This document shows, piece by piece, positions 33,287-42,266 of a stretch of 64,000 bases of DNA. The stretch spans positions 1 to 64,000 of the forward strand of contig DJQB01000038.1 in NCBI GenBank assembly GCA_002439875.1, read 5' to 3'. The first letter of the stretch is position 1; each line of letters starts with the position of its first letter. The notes beneath the pieces are model-generated. The model was not told the DNA's origin. It saw nothing but the letters and a program-made list of their open reading frames with translations, and did no database searches. The position numbers and the translations under genes were made by a program. The stretch is from Bacteroidales bacterium UBA6397 (GTDB lineage Bacteria; Bacteroidota; Bacteroidia; Bacteroidales; UBA932).

Positions 33287-36214
33287 CTAAAATCCGATCA
33301 AAGCCTTGCTTTTGTTCCTGTCGATGAATCCCGTAAGCCCGTCAACCTTCAAGACCTTGACGAACTTGCCGTCATATTCACACTCCAGTCTCGCAAGAGC
33401 GTCAAAATCAATCATTCCCGAGCCGGCGTATTGATCAACGGAAAGATAGCCTACTCCCAGAGAGGTGATGTTCTGGAAGAAATGCGTCCCCTGACTCGGA
33501 TCTATGCGGAAGCCATCGATGCCATATTCAACAACCATCCTGGCAGAAGAGATGTCAGTCCATGACACAGGCACGCCAAGCGTTGGGATGGATGAGCCCC
33601 ATCTTCCTGGCCCTACAAGGAAATAAGTCTTGCCTTCTGCACTCATCCGAGAGTTGATTTCAGAGACCTCCTGAGCCATAAGCTGTGTCTTCATCTTATC
33701 AAATGAGTCCGGAAGTATAATAACTATCCGGGATGATTCAGTAAAAAAGCCGTTGCCCAAGGCATTGTCACTGAGAATCAATCTATTGGGAACAATAGCC
33801 TCTGCATCTTCAATCGTGGATGTCTGAGAACCAATCCCACTGGACACAGGACGGACTTGAAGGAGCTTCAGGTCCGCTGCGGCTCCTCCCGAAGATTTGA
33901 CCGGATCAACTGCAAACTCAATCTCTACCTCGCTCATCAACTCCTCCCGGCATATTGACATAATCTCCGACAGTGCCTTGGCAAGAGGGAATCTGTCATA
34001 TTGGAATATCCCATCGAAGGACACTACCCTTGACCCACGGATTCCTGTTCCGGGCACCATTCTGTCATCCAAAGCATTATAGGTCGAAGCAACTAGTTCA
34101 GGATGATCGTAGCTGTTCAATGCATCAGAAACAGGAATCCTCCTCAAATTGACCCCATCGTTCTTAGAAATCTTAAATGCTGAGGGGCTTAAGTCAAGCA
34201 CAAACATTTCATTCTGTGTGTCCCTCTGCGCTAGTTTCGGGCTGGATAGCTGAAGAATCTTTTTGGGGTGGAGAGGATCCACACGTAAAGTCCGCCCTCC
34301 GTCCACAACTGTTTTACCCAAGCCAAAAGCCACATTAAGAACCCCATCAGAAGCTTTCTCAGCCCCAAGCGGATAAGAGTTCAAGGACCTTCCAACTCCA
34401 GACATCATGGGATAGAAATCGTGTCCGTGAGCCGTTCCGCAGATAGTCTGTACAATCACAGCCATCTTTTCTTCTCCCAAAAGGTTGCCGCTGGCTTGGA
34501 TGTAATTGCGACTTCCCTTGAAATAAGTTGAAGCATATACACTTTTGATAGCTTTACCCAACTCCCTAAGCATCCTGTCCTTGTTCTCGACAGGTGGGCA
34601 CATGTAAGTGGCATATACTCCGGCAAACGGCTGATAATTACTATCTTCCAATTTTGAGCTTGACCTGACTGCCAAGGGGCAATCAACAGTGGCAAGGAAT
34701 GCTTTAAGGTTTTGAGTCAAGTCCTCCGGAAGAGTTGACGCCACAAATTCAGAGAGAATTTCGTCATCGGACAGTTCCGCATCGATGACGTACTGAAGCC
34801 CATTGTCAATGATGAACTTGTCGAACCAGTCGGTAGTCAGGACAACAGTCCTCGGAATAGAAACAGTCAGGCCCTCGTATTTATCAGTCAATGAATGTTT
34901 TTGAATAAGATGGTTGAGAAACGCCAGCCCTCTTGCCTTGCCTCCCAAAGAACCCTCTCCAACTCGTGAGAACCAATAATAATCCTCATACGAATCCTTA
35001 TGAAATTCAGTGATGATTCCTTGGCCGATGCTCCTATGGTAACGATGAATATTGTCTAAAAGGAACTCCCGGAACTCATCAGCGTTTGTGTGATGCTCAG
35101 CCCTGAAGGTTTCCGCCAAGTTAAACAATCCTCTGGCATACAACCACTTGGAGAACATATTTCTGGACATGTTGCTCATCAGAACGTCATCTGGAATGTC
35201 ATGGATGATCTTCTCCAGTTGGGAAAGGCTCGCTGCCCTTCCGCATTCATTGCCGTTATAATCCCTGAACACAAAGTCTCCGAAACCGAACTCTTCTTTC
35301 ATATAATCCTCAAGTTGGAGGAAAAGCGTGCTTGAATACTTCTTCAAAAAGCCGACACCCATTCTCACAGCGATCTCCGCCACGCTACCTTGAGAGGATT
35401 GAAGCAAGACCGGCATCAACTGATCATATTCACGGATCATTTTGACCAGATCAATTCCTGCGTCAAGTTTTTCCGTTTTTGGATCATCCCCTTTATGATA
35501 GACCATTCCAACATCGGAAATTACCCCAAGCAAGTTACGCCTATACTTTCCGAAATATGCTATCGCCTCCTCAAGACAAGTGGCAAGGAATATCTTAGGC
35601 CTGGATCTCTTACGGTATTTCTTTTGATCCTCGTTTAGGGACTCGGTCAGAAACTCCTGGCTTTGAGTAAGGATAATCTTGTATAACTCAGGCAGATAGT
35701 TCGAGTAGTAACGAATGGAATCCTCTACAAGCAAGATGCCTTTGACACCCACCTCAAAAACATCGTTCTCAGCATTGGCCGCATCCTCCAGAAGCTTTAC
35801 AATGGCAAGAATCAGATCAGCATTTCCATGCCAACTAAAAATAAAGTCAACGCCATCGTGAGAAGCTTCCAAAACCCTCTGCCTGACGGCCTTGGAATAG
35901 TGAATAAGAAGAATGAAAGGAATCCTGCGCCCTTCTTGCTTAAGTTGTGAAGCGAAAGGAAATATTCCTTTGTCCTGCTCATTGTACATGCAGATGACCA
36001 TATCAATCTCCGCATCGCTGCAAATGAGATCTTTTGCTTCTTCCGAGGAATTAGCCCAAATGAATTTAGGTGGGTTACTCAAGTTAAGATCTCTGTACTC
36101 ATTTCTCACTTGATTCTCAATGCGTCCGTCCTCCTCAAGGGCGAAAGCGTCGTAGTTGCTGCAGATCATCAAGATCTTCCGGATCCTGGAGCGCATCAAG
36201 GATTCTTCATTCAT
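33287..36214 (-). CDS. Tandem receiver-like domains fused to PEP/pyruvate-binding (PPDK N-type) ATP-grasp domain
   Basis: A 975-residue fusion. A degenerate receiver-like domain (about 10-135, KILMICSNYD, DMVICMY) is followed by a second (about 155-300, GILLVEDS, VISDVGM with a possible phospho-acceptor Asp, VLLQSSQG). Then comes a PPDK/PEP-synthase N-terminal ATP-grasp module (about 420-800, EGSLGGKARGLAFL, LAVRSSSKLEDS, LLQVRPVSS). A C-terminal domain with FLVGPGRWGSS ends the protein. No swivelling His domain (GGxxSHxA) or PEP-binding barrel follows, so it is not a complete PEP synthase. Annotation pipelines call such proteins PEP/pyruvate-binding; the reaction is unknown. ATG 36214 is preferred to an upstream TTG at 36286. 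Confidence 0.8.
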   Translation of the reverse strand: MNEESLMRSRIRKILMICSNYDAFALEEDGRIENQVRNEYRDLNLSNPPKFIWANSSEEAKDLICSDAEIDMVICMYNEQDKGIFPFASQLKQEGRRIPFILLIHYSKAVRQRVLEASHDGVDFIFSWHGNADLILAIVKLLEDAANAENDVFEVGVKGILLVEDSIRYYSNYLPELYKIILTQSQEFLTESLNEDQKKYRKRSRPKIFLATCLEEAIAYFGKYRRNLLGVISDVGMVYHKGDDPKTEKLDAGIDLVKMIREYDQLMPVLLQSSQGSVAEIAVRMGVGFLKKYSSTLFLQLEDYMKEEFGFGDFVFRDYNGNECGRAASLSQLEKIIHDIPDDVLMSNMSRNMFSKWLYARGLFNLAETFRAEHHTNADEFREFLLDNIHRYHRSIGQGIITEFHKDSYEDYYWFSRVGEGSLGGKARGLAFLNHLIQKHSLTDKYEGLTVSIPRTVVLTTDWFDKFIIDNGLQYVIDAELSDDEILSEFVASTLPEDLTQNLKAFLATVDCPLAVRSSSKLEDSNYQPFAGVYATYMCPPVENKDRMLRELGKAIKSVYASTYFKGSRNYIQASGNLLGEEKMAVIVQTICGTAHGHDFYPMMSGVGRSLNSYPLGAEKASDGVLNVAFGLGKTVVDGGRTLRVDPLHPKKILQLSSPKLAQRDTQNEMFVLDLSPSAFKISKNDGVNLRRIPVSDALNSYDHPELVASTYNALDDRMVPGTGIRGSRVVSFDGIFQYDRFPLAKALSEIMSICREELMSEVEIEFAVDPVKSSGGAAADLKLLQVRPVSSGIGSQTSTIEDAEAIVPNRLILSDNALGNGFFTESSRIVIILPDSFDKMKTQLMAQEVSEINSRMSAEGKTYFLVGPGRWGSSIPTLGVPVSWTDISSARMVVEYGIDGFRIDPSQGTHFFQNITSLGVGYLSVDQYAGSGMIDFDALARLECEYDGKFVKVLKVDGLTGFIDRNKSKALIGF

Positions 36215-36308
36215 TTGCTTCCGTTTTTTTCTAACGAACCGCAAATTACGAAAAATCCTCTGAATATTCTTGGAATTTATGGACAAGATTCACTGCAGAA
36301 ACCGCTTT

Positions 36309-37052
36309 TCACACCCGGCGGCGGAACTCAGCGATTGTTATCGCAGTGGCGACAGCGGCGTTCAGAGACTCAGACCCCTTTTCGCCACGAGGCCAGGAAG
36401 GGATGAAAAGCCGGTCAGTCACAAGTTTGCCGACTTCGGCGGAAATACCTTTAGACTCGTTACCTATAACTATGACGGAAGGGGAGACCATACCAGTTGA
36501 CAGTTCTTTGGAGTACATGTCCTCACCATCCAGAAAAGTACCGTACACATTGCCACCTGCGGCGGCGACAGCGCCGCAATAGTCGCAAATGTCGCAATAA
36601 TGGAACTTGACTCTGAATATCGCCCCCATCGTGGACTGCACGACCTTGGGGTTGAATATGTCAACCGTGTCCTTTGATGCGTAGACCGCATCTATTCCGA
36701 ACCAGTCTGACGTACGGAGGATGGTGCCTAAATTGCCAGGATCCCTGATTCCGTCCAAAGCCAGAAACAACCCCTTGACCGGCACACCGTAAATATCCAC
36801 GATCTCAACGTCTGCTGGTTTTCTGACGATAGCCAATGCCGGAGGAGGGGAGGAAAGGAGACTAAGCCGCGCCATCGACGCAACGCCGATCTCGTCAGCC
36901 CGATAAACCCTCTCGACCTCGAATGACGATTTCAACGCCTCTGCCACCATTTTTTCCCCCTCCACAATGAAAAGTCCATTCTCATCCCTGAACTTTTTCT
37001 GTTCAAGAGACTTGACGAACTTTATCTCATTGTGGGATATAGGTGACTGCAT
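36309..37052 (-). CDS. SpoU/TrmH family RNA 2'-O-methyltransferase
   Basis: A SPOUT-class methyltransferase of 247 residues. An N-terminal RNA-binding subdomain (1-90, KKFRDENGLFIVEGEKMV) precedes the knotted catalytic domain with its three motifs: GIRDPGNLGTILRTSDWFG, VIVIGNESKGIS and a C-terminal SLNAAVATAITIAEF. It methylates the ribose of an rRNA or tRNA nucleotide; which one is not clear. It lies 3 bases downstream of the arginine decarboxylase gene and is probably co-transcribed with it. Confidence 0.9.
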   Translation of the reverse strand: MQSPISHNEIKFVKSLEQKKFRDENGLFIVEGEKMVAEALKSSFEVERVYRADEIGVASMARLSLLSSPPPALAIVRKPADVEIVDIYGVPVKGLFLALDGIRDPGNLGTILRTSDWFGIDAVYASKDTVDIFNPKVVQSTMGAIFRVKFHYCDICDYCGAVAAAGGNVYGTFLDGEDMYSKELSTGMVSPSVIVIGNESKGISAEVGKLVTDRLFIPSWPRGEKGSESLNAAVATAITIAEFRRRV

Positions 37053-37055
37053 TGC

Positions 37056-38450
37056 TTAGAATCCGAGAATCTTCAACATGGAATCAGCACTCTGCTCCGG
37101 AGCGAAGACCCTTGTCGTGATCTTGCCGTCCTTGTCCTTGTCGATGAGGATATGCTTAGGGGAAGGCTGGAGGCAGTGCTTTACTCCGCCGTAACCCGAT
37201 ATGGCCTCCTGATAGGCTCCCGTGTGGAAGAATCCAATGTAGAGCGGATCCCTTCTGTTCTTCATCACAGGAAGGAAGATCGCGTTCGAGTGTGCCTCGG
37301 AATTGTAGAAATCCTTGCTGTCACATGTAAGTCCACCGAGAAAGACACGATGATATTCCTCATTCCACTTGTTGATAGGGAAGAGGATGAATCTCTGGTG
37401 AAGTCCCCAGGTGTCAGGAAGGCTCGTCATGAACGAGTTGTCGATCATGTACCAGCACTCACGGTCGTTCTGCTGCTTGACATCCAGAACTTTGAATATG
37501 GTCGCTCCGCTCTCGCCGACAGTGAAGTTGCCGAACTCCGTGTAGATGTCCGGGACCTGCACGCCGTGGGAGTCGCATACAGACTTGATCTGGTAGACAA
37601 TCTCCTCGATCATATACTTGTAGTCGTAGTCAACGGCAAGAGAGGTCTTTATAGGAAGTCCGCCTCCGATATTCAAGGAGTCCAGATCAGGGCATATCTG
37701 TTTGAGGTCGCAGTATAGGTTCAGGCAGCGCGCCAGCTCGTTCCAGTAGTAGGAGGTGTCCCTGATGCCGGTGTTGATGAAGAAATGGAGCATCTTCAGC
37801 TTGAACTTAGGGTTTTTGCTTATGCCGTTGCGGTAAAACGGTATGATGTCCGAGTATCTGATGCCTAGGCGTGAAGTGTAGAAATCGAATGACGGCTCCT
37901 CCTCGGACGCTATGCGGATGCCAAGTTTTGTAGGGACTTCGATCAGGTCGTCGAGATCCTCCAGTTCGTTCTTGTTGTCAAGCACCGGTATGATGTTGTG
38001 CCATCCGCCATTGAGCATATCGGAGATGTTCTTGATATACTGCGGTCTCTTGAATCCGTTGCAGATGATTATCAGGTTCTTGTCCACAAGTTTGTCAGCC
38101 TCCAGCTTGCGGATGAGGTCCAGATCGTAGGCGGATGATGTCTCAAGGTGAACCTCGCTCTTGAGCGCCTGCTCGATGACGAACTTGAACTGTGAACTCT
38201 TCGTGCAGTAGCAGTAATGATGGTCTCCCTCATAACTGACCTTGGACATAGCGTTGCGGAACATTCTCTTGGCCCTATGGATCTGTGAGGTGATCTTCGG
38301 GAGATAGGTGAGTTTCAACGGTGTGCCATATTCCTTGATGATTCCCATCATGTCAATGTCATTGACAAAAAGATTGCCGTCTTCAACCCTGAATTCGTCC
38401 TGTGGAAAATCAAATGTCTGATCCACAAGATCGATGTACTTGTTCTTCAT
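37056..38450 (-). CDS. Arginine decarboxylase-like PLP enzyme (fold III)
   Basis: A group IV PLP decarboxylase of 464 residues, shorter than E. coli SpeA (about 630-660). The PLP lysine lies in HYCYCTKSSQF near residue 84, the phosphate-binding Gly-rich loop reads LNIGGGLPI, and the active-site Cys/Asp motif reads GGLTCDSKD. Similar-length proteins in Bacteroidota are annotated arginine decarboxylase, which would start polyamine synthesis through agmatine. Diaminopimelate or another basic amino-acid substrate cannot be excluded. A -7 box TATATTTG (38534-38527) lies upstream on the minus strand. Confidence 0.8.
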   Translation of the reverse strand: MKNKYIDLVDQTFDFPQDEFRVEDGNLFVNDIDMMGIIKEYGTPLKLTYLPKITSQIHRAKRMFRNAMSKVSYEGDHHYCYCTKSSQFKFVIEQALKSEVHLETSSAYDLDLIRKLEADKLVDKNLIIICNGFKRPQYIKNISDMLNGGWHNIIPVLDNKNELEDLDDLIEVPTKLGIRIASEEEPSFDFYTSRLGIRYSDIIPFYRNGISKNPKFKLKMLHFFINTGIRDTSYYWNELARCLNLYCDLKQICPDLDSLNIGGGLPIKTSLAVDYDYKYMIEEIVYQIKSVCDSHGVQVPDIYTEFGNFTVGESGATIFKVLDVKQQNDRECWYMIDNSFMTSLPDTWGLHQRFILFPINKWNEEYHRVFLGGLTCDSKDFYNSEAHSNAIFLPVMKNRRDPLYIGFFHTGAYQEAISGYGGVKHCLQPSPKHILIDKDKDGKITTRVFAPEQSADSMLKILGF

Positions 38451-38562
38451 CCTAAAATAACTGTAAACCTATAATGTTCGACATAAGTAATGAACCGCCG
38501 AAAATGCCTAGTCAGGCTTTGGCGTGCAAATATAGGTACGAAAATTAATATTTTGTCCCGAT

Positions 38563-38596
38563 TTTGAAGAAAAATCAGAAAGGGTTGCTATTTTTG
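38563..38596 (+). promoter_or_regulatory. tamL promoter, predicted leaderless
   Basis: TTTG (38563-38566), 22 bases, TATTTTTG (38589-38596). The ATG at 38603 lies only six bases beyond the -7 box, so the transcript would start at or next to the start codon. Confidence 0.45.
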
Positions 38597-38602
38597 TAGA
38601 AT

Positions 38603-40816
38603 ATGATGGCTAAATCCTCGGTCTTTCATTTAGCGGCGATCATTTCCGCCGTACTGTCTCTGGGACTCTCGTGCAGCACCACGCGGGTTTTGGAGGATGG
38701 CCAGTATCGGCTGGCGACCAACAAGGTTGAGGTGACGAACGACCGCAGGTTCAACACCAAAGAGATTGAATCCTACATCAAGCAGAAGCCGAATTCCTAC
38801 ATTGTCTTTGGATGGAATCCGTTTTTGAACATCTACAACTGGTCAGGTAAGAACCCCGACAAAACGGTCAACAAGTTCATAAGAAAGATTGGAACAGCTC
38901 CTGTGGTCTACCAACCCTCGCAGGTCGAGGCCTCCGTGGAAAACATCAAGAGGCATCTTGAGTACAAGGGATACTATGGGTCTGAAGTGCGGAGCGACAT
39001 CAGGATAAAAGGCAAAAAGGTTGATGTGACATATTCAGTGTCCCTTGGGAAGAGATTCAGGATAGGGAAGTTGACCTATTCTCTGCCGGAAGGGGAGTTC
39101 CGTGAGGATTTTCTTGCCGACACTTCCTCCATTTCCATCAAACCGGGGGACTTCCTCTCGGAGGACGCGCTTGAGAAGGAGACAGAACGTATGGCCTCCG
39201 CACTCCGCCGCAAAGGCTACTTCGGGTTCACGAAAAACTATTTTTTGTTCGAGGCGGACACACTCAATTCCAGCGACTCCGCCGCGCTTTTGATGATGGT
39301 CAATGAATATACCAGAAACCAGACTCCTGAATATGCCCGTCCGCACCGGAAATATTCCTTGGGCGAAGTCTCGATTTCATACGATAAAGATCTAAAATTC
39401 AATGACAAGGTTCTTAGGAATATGTGTACCCTCCATCCCGGAGACCAGTACGATGAGAGCGAGGTGAACACGACATATTCCCGCCTTTCCGCCTTGAGGA
39501 TGTTCAGCGGTGTCAACGTCTCCTTGAATCCCGGGGACTCCGGCATAGTGGACTGCGACATCAATCTTACCCGCTCCAGAATGCAGGGCTTCAAGGTCAA
39601 TCTTGAGGGATCGACCAACTCCACAGGTTTGATCGGTATCTCGCCACAGCTCAGTTACTATCACAAGAACATTTTCAACGGCGGCCAGTGGCTGAATCTC
39701 GGCTTTCTTGGCAACTTCCAGTTCAAGTACAACGAAAGTAGCGTGAAATCCAATGAATTCGGCGTCTCCGCCAGCCTTAGTTTCCCTGAATTCCTCGGAT
39801 TGCCGAACTCGATGTTCAAAGGATCGTCCGTCCCCCGCACCGAAATCAGCGCCTCTTACAACTACCAGAACCGCCCGGAGTACACCAGGAATATTATCTC
39901 GACCTCTTTCGGTTACTCCGGGTCGTTTCGCGGCGGGAAATTCTTCTATCAGTTCTACCCGATCCAGGCAAAGATCGTCAGGCTGACGAATCTGGACCCG
40001 AACTTCTACACCACGCTTTCCGGTAACCCGTTCATGAGGGATGCCTATCAGAACCACTTCGATGTCGGCTCCGGCCTTGTGGCCTACTACACGACCAACA
40101 CAGCCTTGGCGCCAAAAGAGACTTATGAATATGCCCGGCTGCAACTCGATGCCTCCGGCAATCTCCTTAGCCTGTTCAACGAGGCCATGAGAAAGGATGA
40201 ATACGGCTCCAGACTAATCTGGAACACTCCATATTCCCAGTACATACGTACAGAGTTCACTCTCGGCAAGACCTTTGTCTTCGGCAAGAACGGCGGTCAG
40301 GCATTGGCCATGCGCCTTCTTGGCGGTGTCGGCTATGCCTATGGCAATTCATCCACACTTCCATTCGAGAAACAGTTCTACAGCGGCGGAGCCAACAGCA
40401 TGCGTGGCTGGCAGGCCCGCGCTCTGGGTCCTGGCAATTCCCAAGCCGACACGACATTCGTGATTCCGAGTCAGACCGGTGACGTGAAACTGGAAGCCAA
40501 TCTGGAGTACCGTTTCCCTATGTTTTGGAAACTGTGCGGAGCTGTCTTCACGGATGTCGGCAACATCTGGACCCTAAAAGAAACCGACGGAGATGACGGT
40601 TCCCATACCCACTTTGTTCTAAAGGACCTTGCCAAAAGCCTGGCAGCCAACTGGGGACTCGGCATCCGTGTTGATCTTAACTTCTTAATCCTCCGCCTAG
40701 ACATGGGCATGAAAGTCTATGACCCATCCTTGGACACCGAGCGCTGGCGCGCCCCGTACAGATGGCTCAAGAAAGACGGCTACTCCATCCATTTCGGTGT
40801 CGGATACCCATTCTAA
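38603..40816 (+). CDS. tamL: TamL-like BamA/TamA family outer-membrane lipoprotein
   Basis: OMP85-superfamily protein of 737 residues, found in Bacteroidota as the lipoprotein counterpart of TamA. The N-terminus carries a lipobox (LGLSCSTTR, Cys24), followed by POTRA-type domains (about 30-330, including ENIKRHLEYKGYYG) and a C-terminal 16-strand barrel. The conserved loop-6 signature (VRGF in TamA/BamA) reads SMRGW near residue 600. Partner TamB is not in the window. Two ATGs stand in tandem (38603, 38606). It converges on the rlmD-type gene. Confidence 0.86.
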   Translation: MMAKSSVFHLAAIISAVLSLGLSCSTTRVLEDGQYRLATNKVEVTNDRRFNTKEIESYIKQKPNSYIVFGWNPFLNIYNWSGKNPDKTVNKFIRKIGTAPVVYQPSQVEASVENIKRHLEYKGYYGSEVRSDIRIKGKKVDVTYSVSLGKRFRIGKLTYSLPEGEFREDFLADTSSISIKPGDFLSEDALEKETERMASALRRKGYFGFTKNYFLFEADTLNSSDSAALLMMVNEYTRNQTPEYARPHRKYSLGEVSISYDKDLKFNDKVLRNMCTLHPGDQYDESEVNTTYSRLSALRMFSGVNVSLNPGDSGIVDCDINLTRSRMQGFKVNLEGSTNSTGLIGISPQLSYYHKNIFNGGQWLNLGFLGNFQFKYNESSVKSNEFGVSASLSFPEFLGLPNSMFKGSSVPRTEISASYNYQNRPEYTRNIISTSFGYSGSFRGGKFFYQFYPIQAKIVRLTNLDPNFYTTLSGNPFMRDAYQNHFDVGSGLVAYYTTNTALAPKETYEYARLQLDASGNLLSLFNEAMRKDEYGSRLIWNTPYSQYIRTEFTLGKTFVFGKNGGQALAMRLLGGVGYAYGNSSTLPFEKQFYSGGANSMRGWQARALGPGNSQADTTFVIPSQTGDVKLEANLEYRFPMFWKLCGAVFTDVGNIWTLKETDGDDGSHTHFVLKDLAKSLAANWGLGIRVDLNFLILRLDMGMKVYDPSLDTERWRAPYRWLKKDGYSIHFGVGYPF

Positions 40817-40826
40817 GAATTAATGA

Positions 40827-42233
40827 CTATTTGAGTCGCAGCGCGCAGACGTTCTCAACGTGCTGGGTGTGAGGGAACATATCGACAGGCTGGACGGCGG
40901 TGATCTCGTACTTTTGGGCGAAAAGGGCTAGATCACGGGCCTGGGAGGCCGGGTTGCAGCTTACATAGACCATACGGGCAGGGGAGGCCTCAAGGATGAC
41001 CTTCGCCACATCCGGATGAATGCCGGCTCTTGGCGGATCCAGAATGATAACGTCAGGTTGACCGTGCCTCTTGATGAAATCTCTGCTCAGGACATCCTTC
41101 ATGTCCCCGGCGAAGAACTCGCAATTAGTGATGCCGTTCGCGACCGCGTTCACCTTCGCGTCCTCGATAGCCTCAGGGACATATTCAATACCGATCACCT
41201 TGGCCGCCTTACCAGAGACGAACTGAGCTATCGTGCCGGTTCCGGTGTAAAGGTCATAGACAATCTCATTGCCGGTCAGCTCAGCAAAATCCCTCGCTAC
41301 AGAATAGAGTTTGTACGCCTGCTCTGAATTAGTCTGGTAAAAGGACTTCGGTCCGATGCGGAAAGTCAGCCCCTCCATGGTCTCACGGATGGTCGGCTCT
41401 CCTTTGTAGAGAATGCACTCCTGATCACCTATAGAATCATTCAACTTATTGTTGATGATGTAGTAAAGAGAAGTGATCTGAGGGAACGCTTCAGCGATGG
41501 CACCGAGCATTTTCTCCCGATCCTCACGGTTCTCGTAGAAGAAACACATGATCACCATCAGATCACCGGTGTCGGTGGTGCGGATGAACATATTCCTGAC
41601 ATACCCCACGTTCTGGCGGATGTCGAAGAAGTCCAGACCGTTATCGACAGCATATCTCTTGATGAAAAGCCTGATGTCATTCGACGGGTCTTTTTGCAGG
41701 TAGCAACGCTTGATGTCCAACACCTTGTCGAAGAACTTGCCAACGTGGAATCCAAGTCCCATACGGTCGTTCTCCGGTACGTTTTCGATGTCCTCGTCCT
41801 TCAGCAACCACCGTTTCGATGAGAAAGTGAACTCCAACTTGTTGCGATAGTACCGAGTCTTGTCGGACGGGATTGTCGGACGGATCTCCGGCACGTTCAG
41901 ATGGCCGATACGTACCAGCTGGTCATAAACCTGCTGCCGCTTGGCCTCAAGTTGCATCGGATAGGGGAGAGGCTGCCATTTGCACCCTCCACAGACTCCA
42001 AAATGCTCGCAGAATGGCTCCAGACGGTCCTTTGACGGTGTGACGATCCTCTCTATGAATCCCTCATAGTAATTCTTGCTCTTTTTTGTGACCCGGATGT
42101 CAACAACATCGCCAGGCACAGCGAAAGGCACAAACACCACCACTCCGTTCCAATGTGTAAGCGCCTTGCCCTCGGCGGCACAGGCCTCGATCGTAATGTT
42201 CTCCAACAGGAGATCTACTCTTTTTCTTCCCAT
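40827..42233 (-). CDS. RlmD-type 23S rRNA (uracil-5-)-methyltransferase
   Basis: SAM-dependent m5U methyltransferase of 468 residues. It has an N-terminal TRAM domain (about 1-65), an iron-sulfur cluster motif with closely spaced cysteines (CEHFGVCGGCKW near residue 78), a central RNA-binding region, and a Rossmann domain with DLYTGTGTIAQF, ILDPPRAG and the catalytic Cys in VYVSCNP. The family includes RlmD, RlmC and TrmA; the Fe-S site favours the RlmD/RumA type. ATG 42233 is preferred to an upstream TTG at 42254. It follows the Na/Pi transporter gene by 33 bases. Confidence 0.9.
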   Translation of the reverse strand: MGRKRVDLLLENITIEACAAEGKALTHWNGVVVFVPFAVPGDVVDIRVTKKSKNYYEGFIERIVTPSKDRLEPFCEHFGVCGGCKWQPLPYPMQLEAKRQQVYDQLVRIGHLNVPEIRPTIPSDKTRYYRNKLEFTFSSKRWLLKDEDIENVPENDRMGLGFHVGKFFDKVLDIKRCYLQKDPSNDIRLFIKRYAVDNGLDFFDIRQNVGYVRNMFIRTTDTGDLMVIMCFFYENREDREKMLGAIAEAFPQITSLYYIINNKLNDSIGDQECILYKGEPTIRETMEGLTFRIGPKSFYQTNSEQAYKLYSVARDFAELTGNEIVYDLYTGTGTIAQFVSGKAAKVIGIEYVPEAIEDAKVNAVANGITNCEFFAGDMKDVLSRDFIKRHGQPDVIILDPPRAGIHPDVAKVILEASPARMVYVSCNPASQARDLALFAQKYEITAVQPVDMFPHTQHVENVCALRLK

Positions 42234-42266
42234 AAATATTCCCACTCGCCGCAACCGGCAATCATT

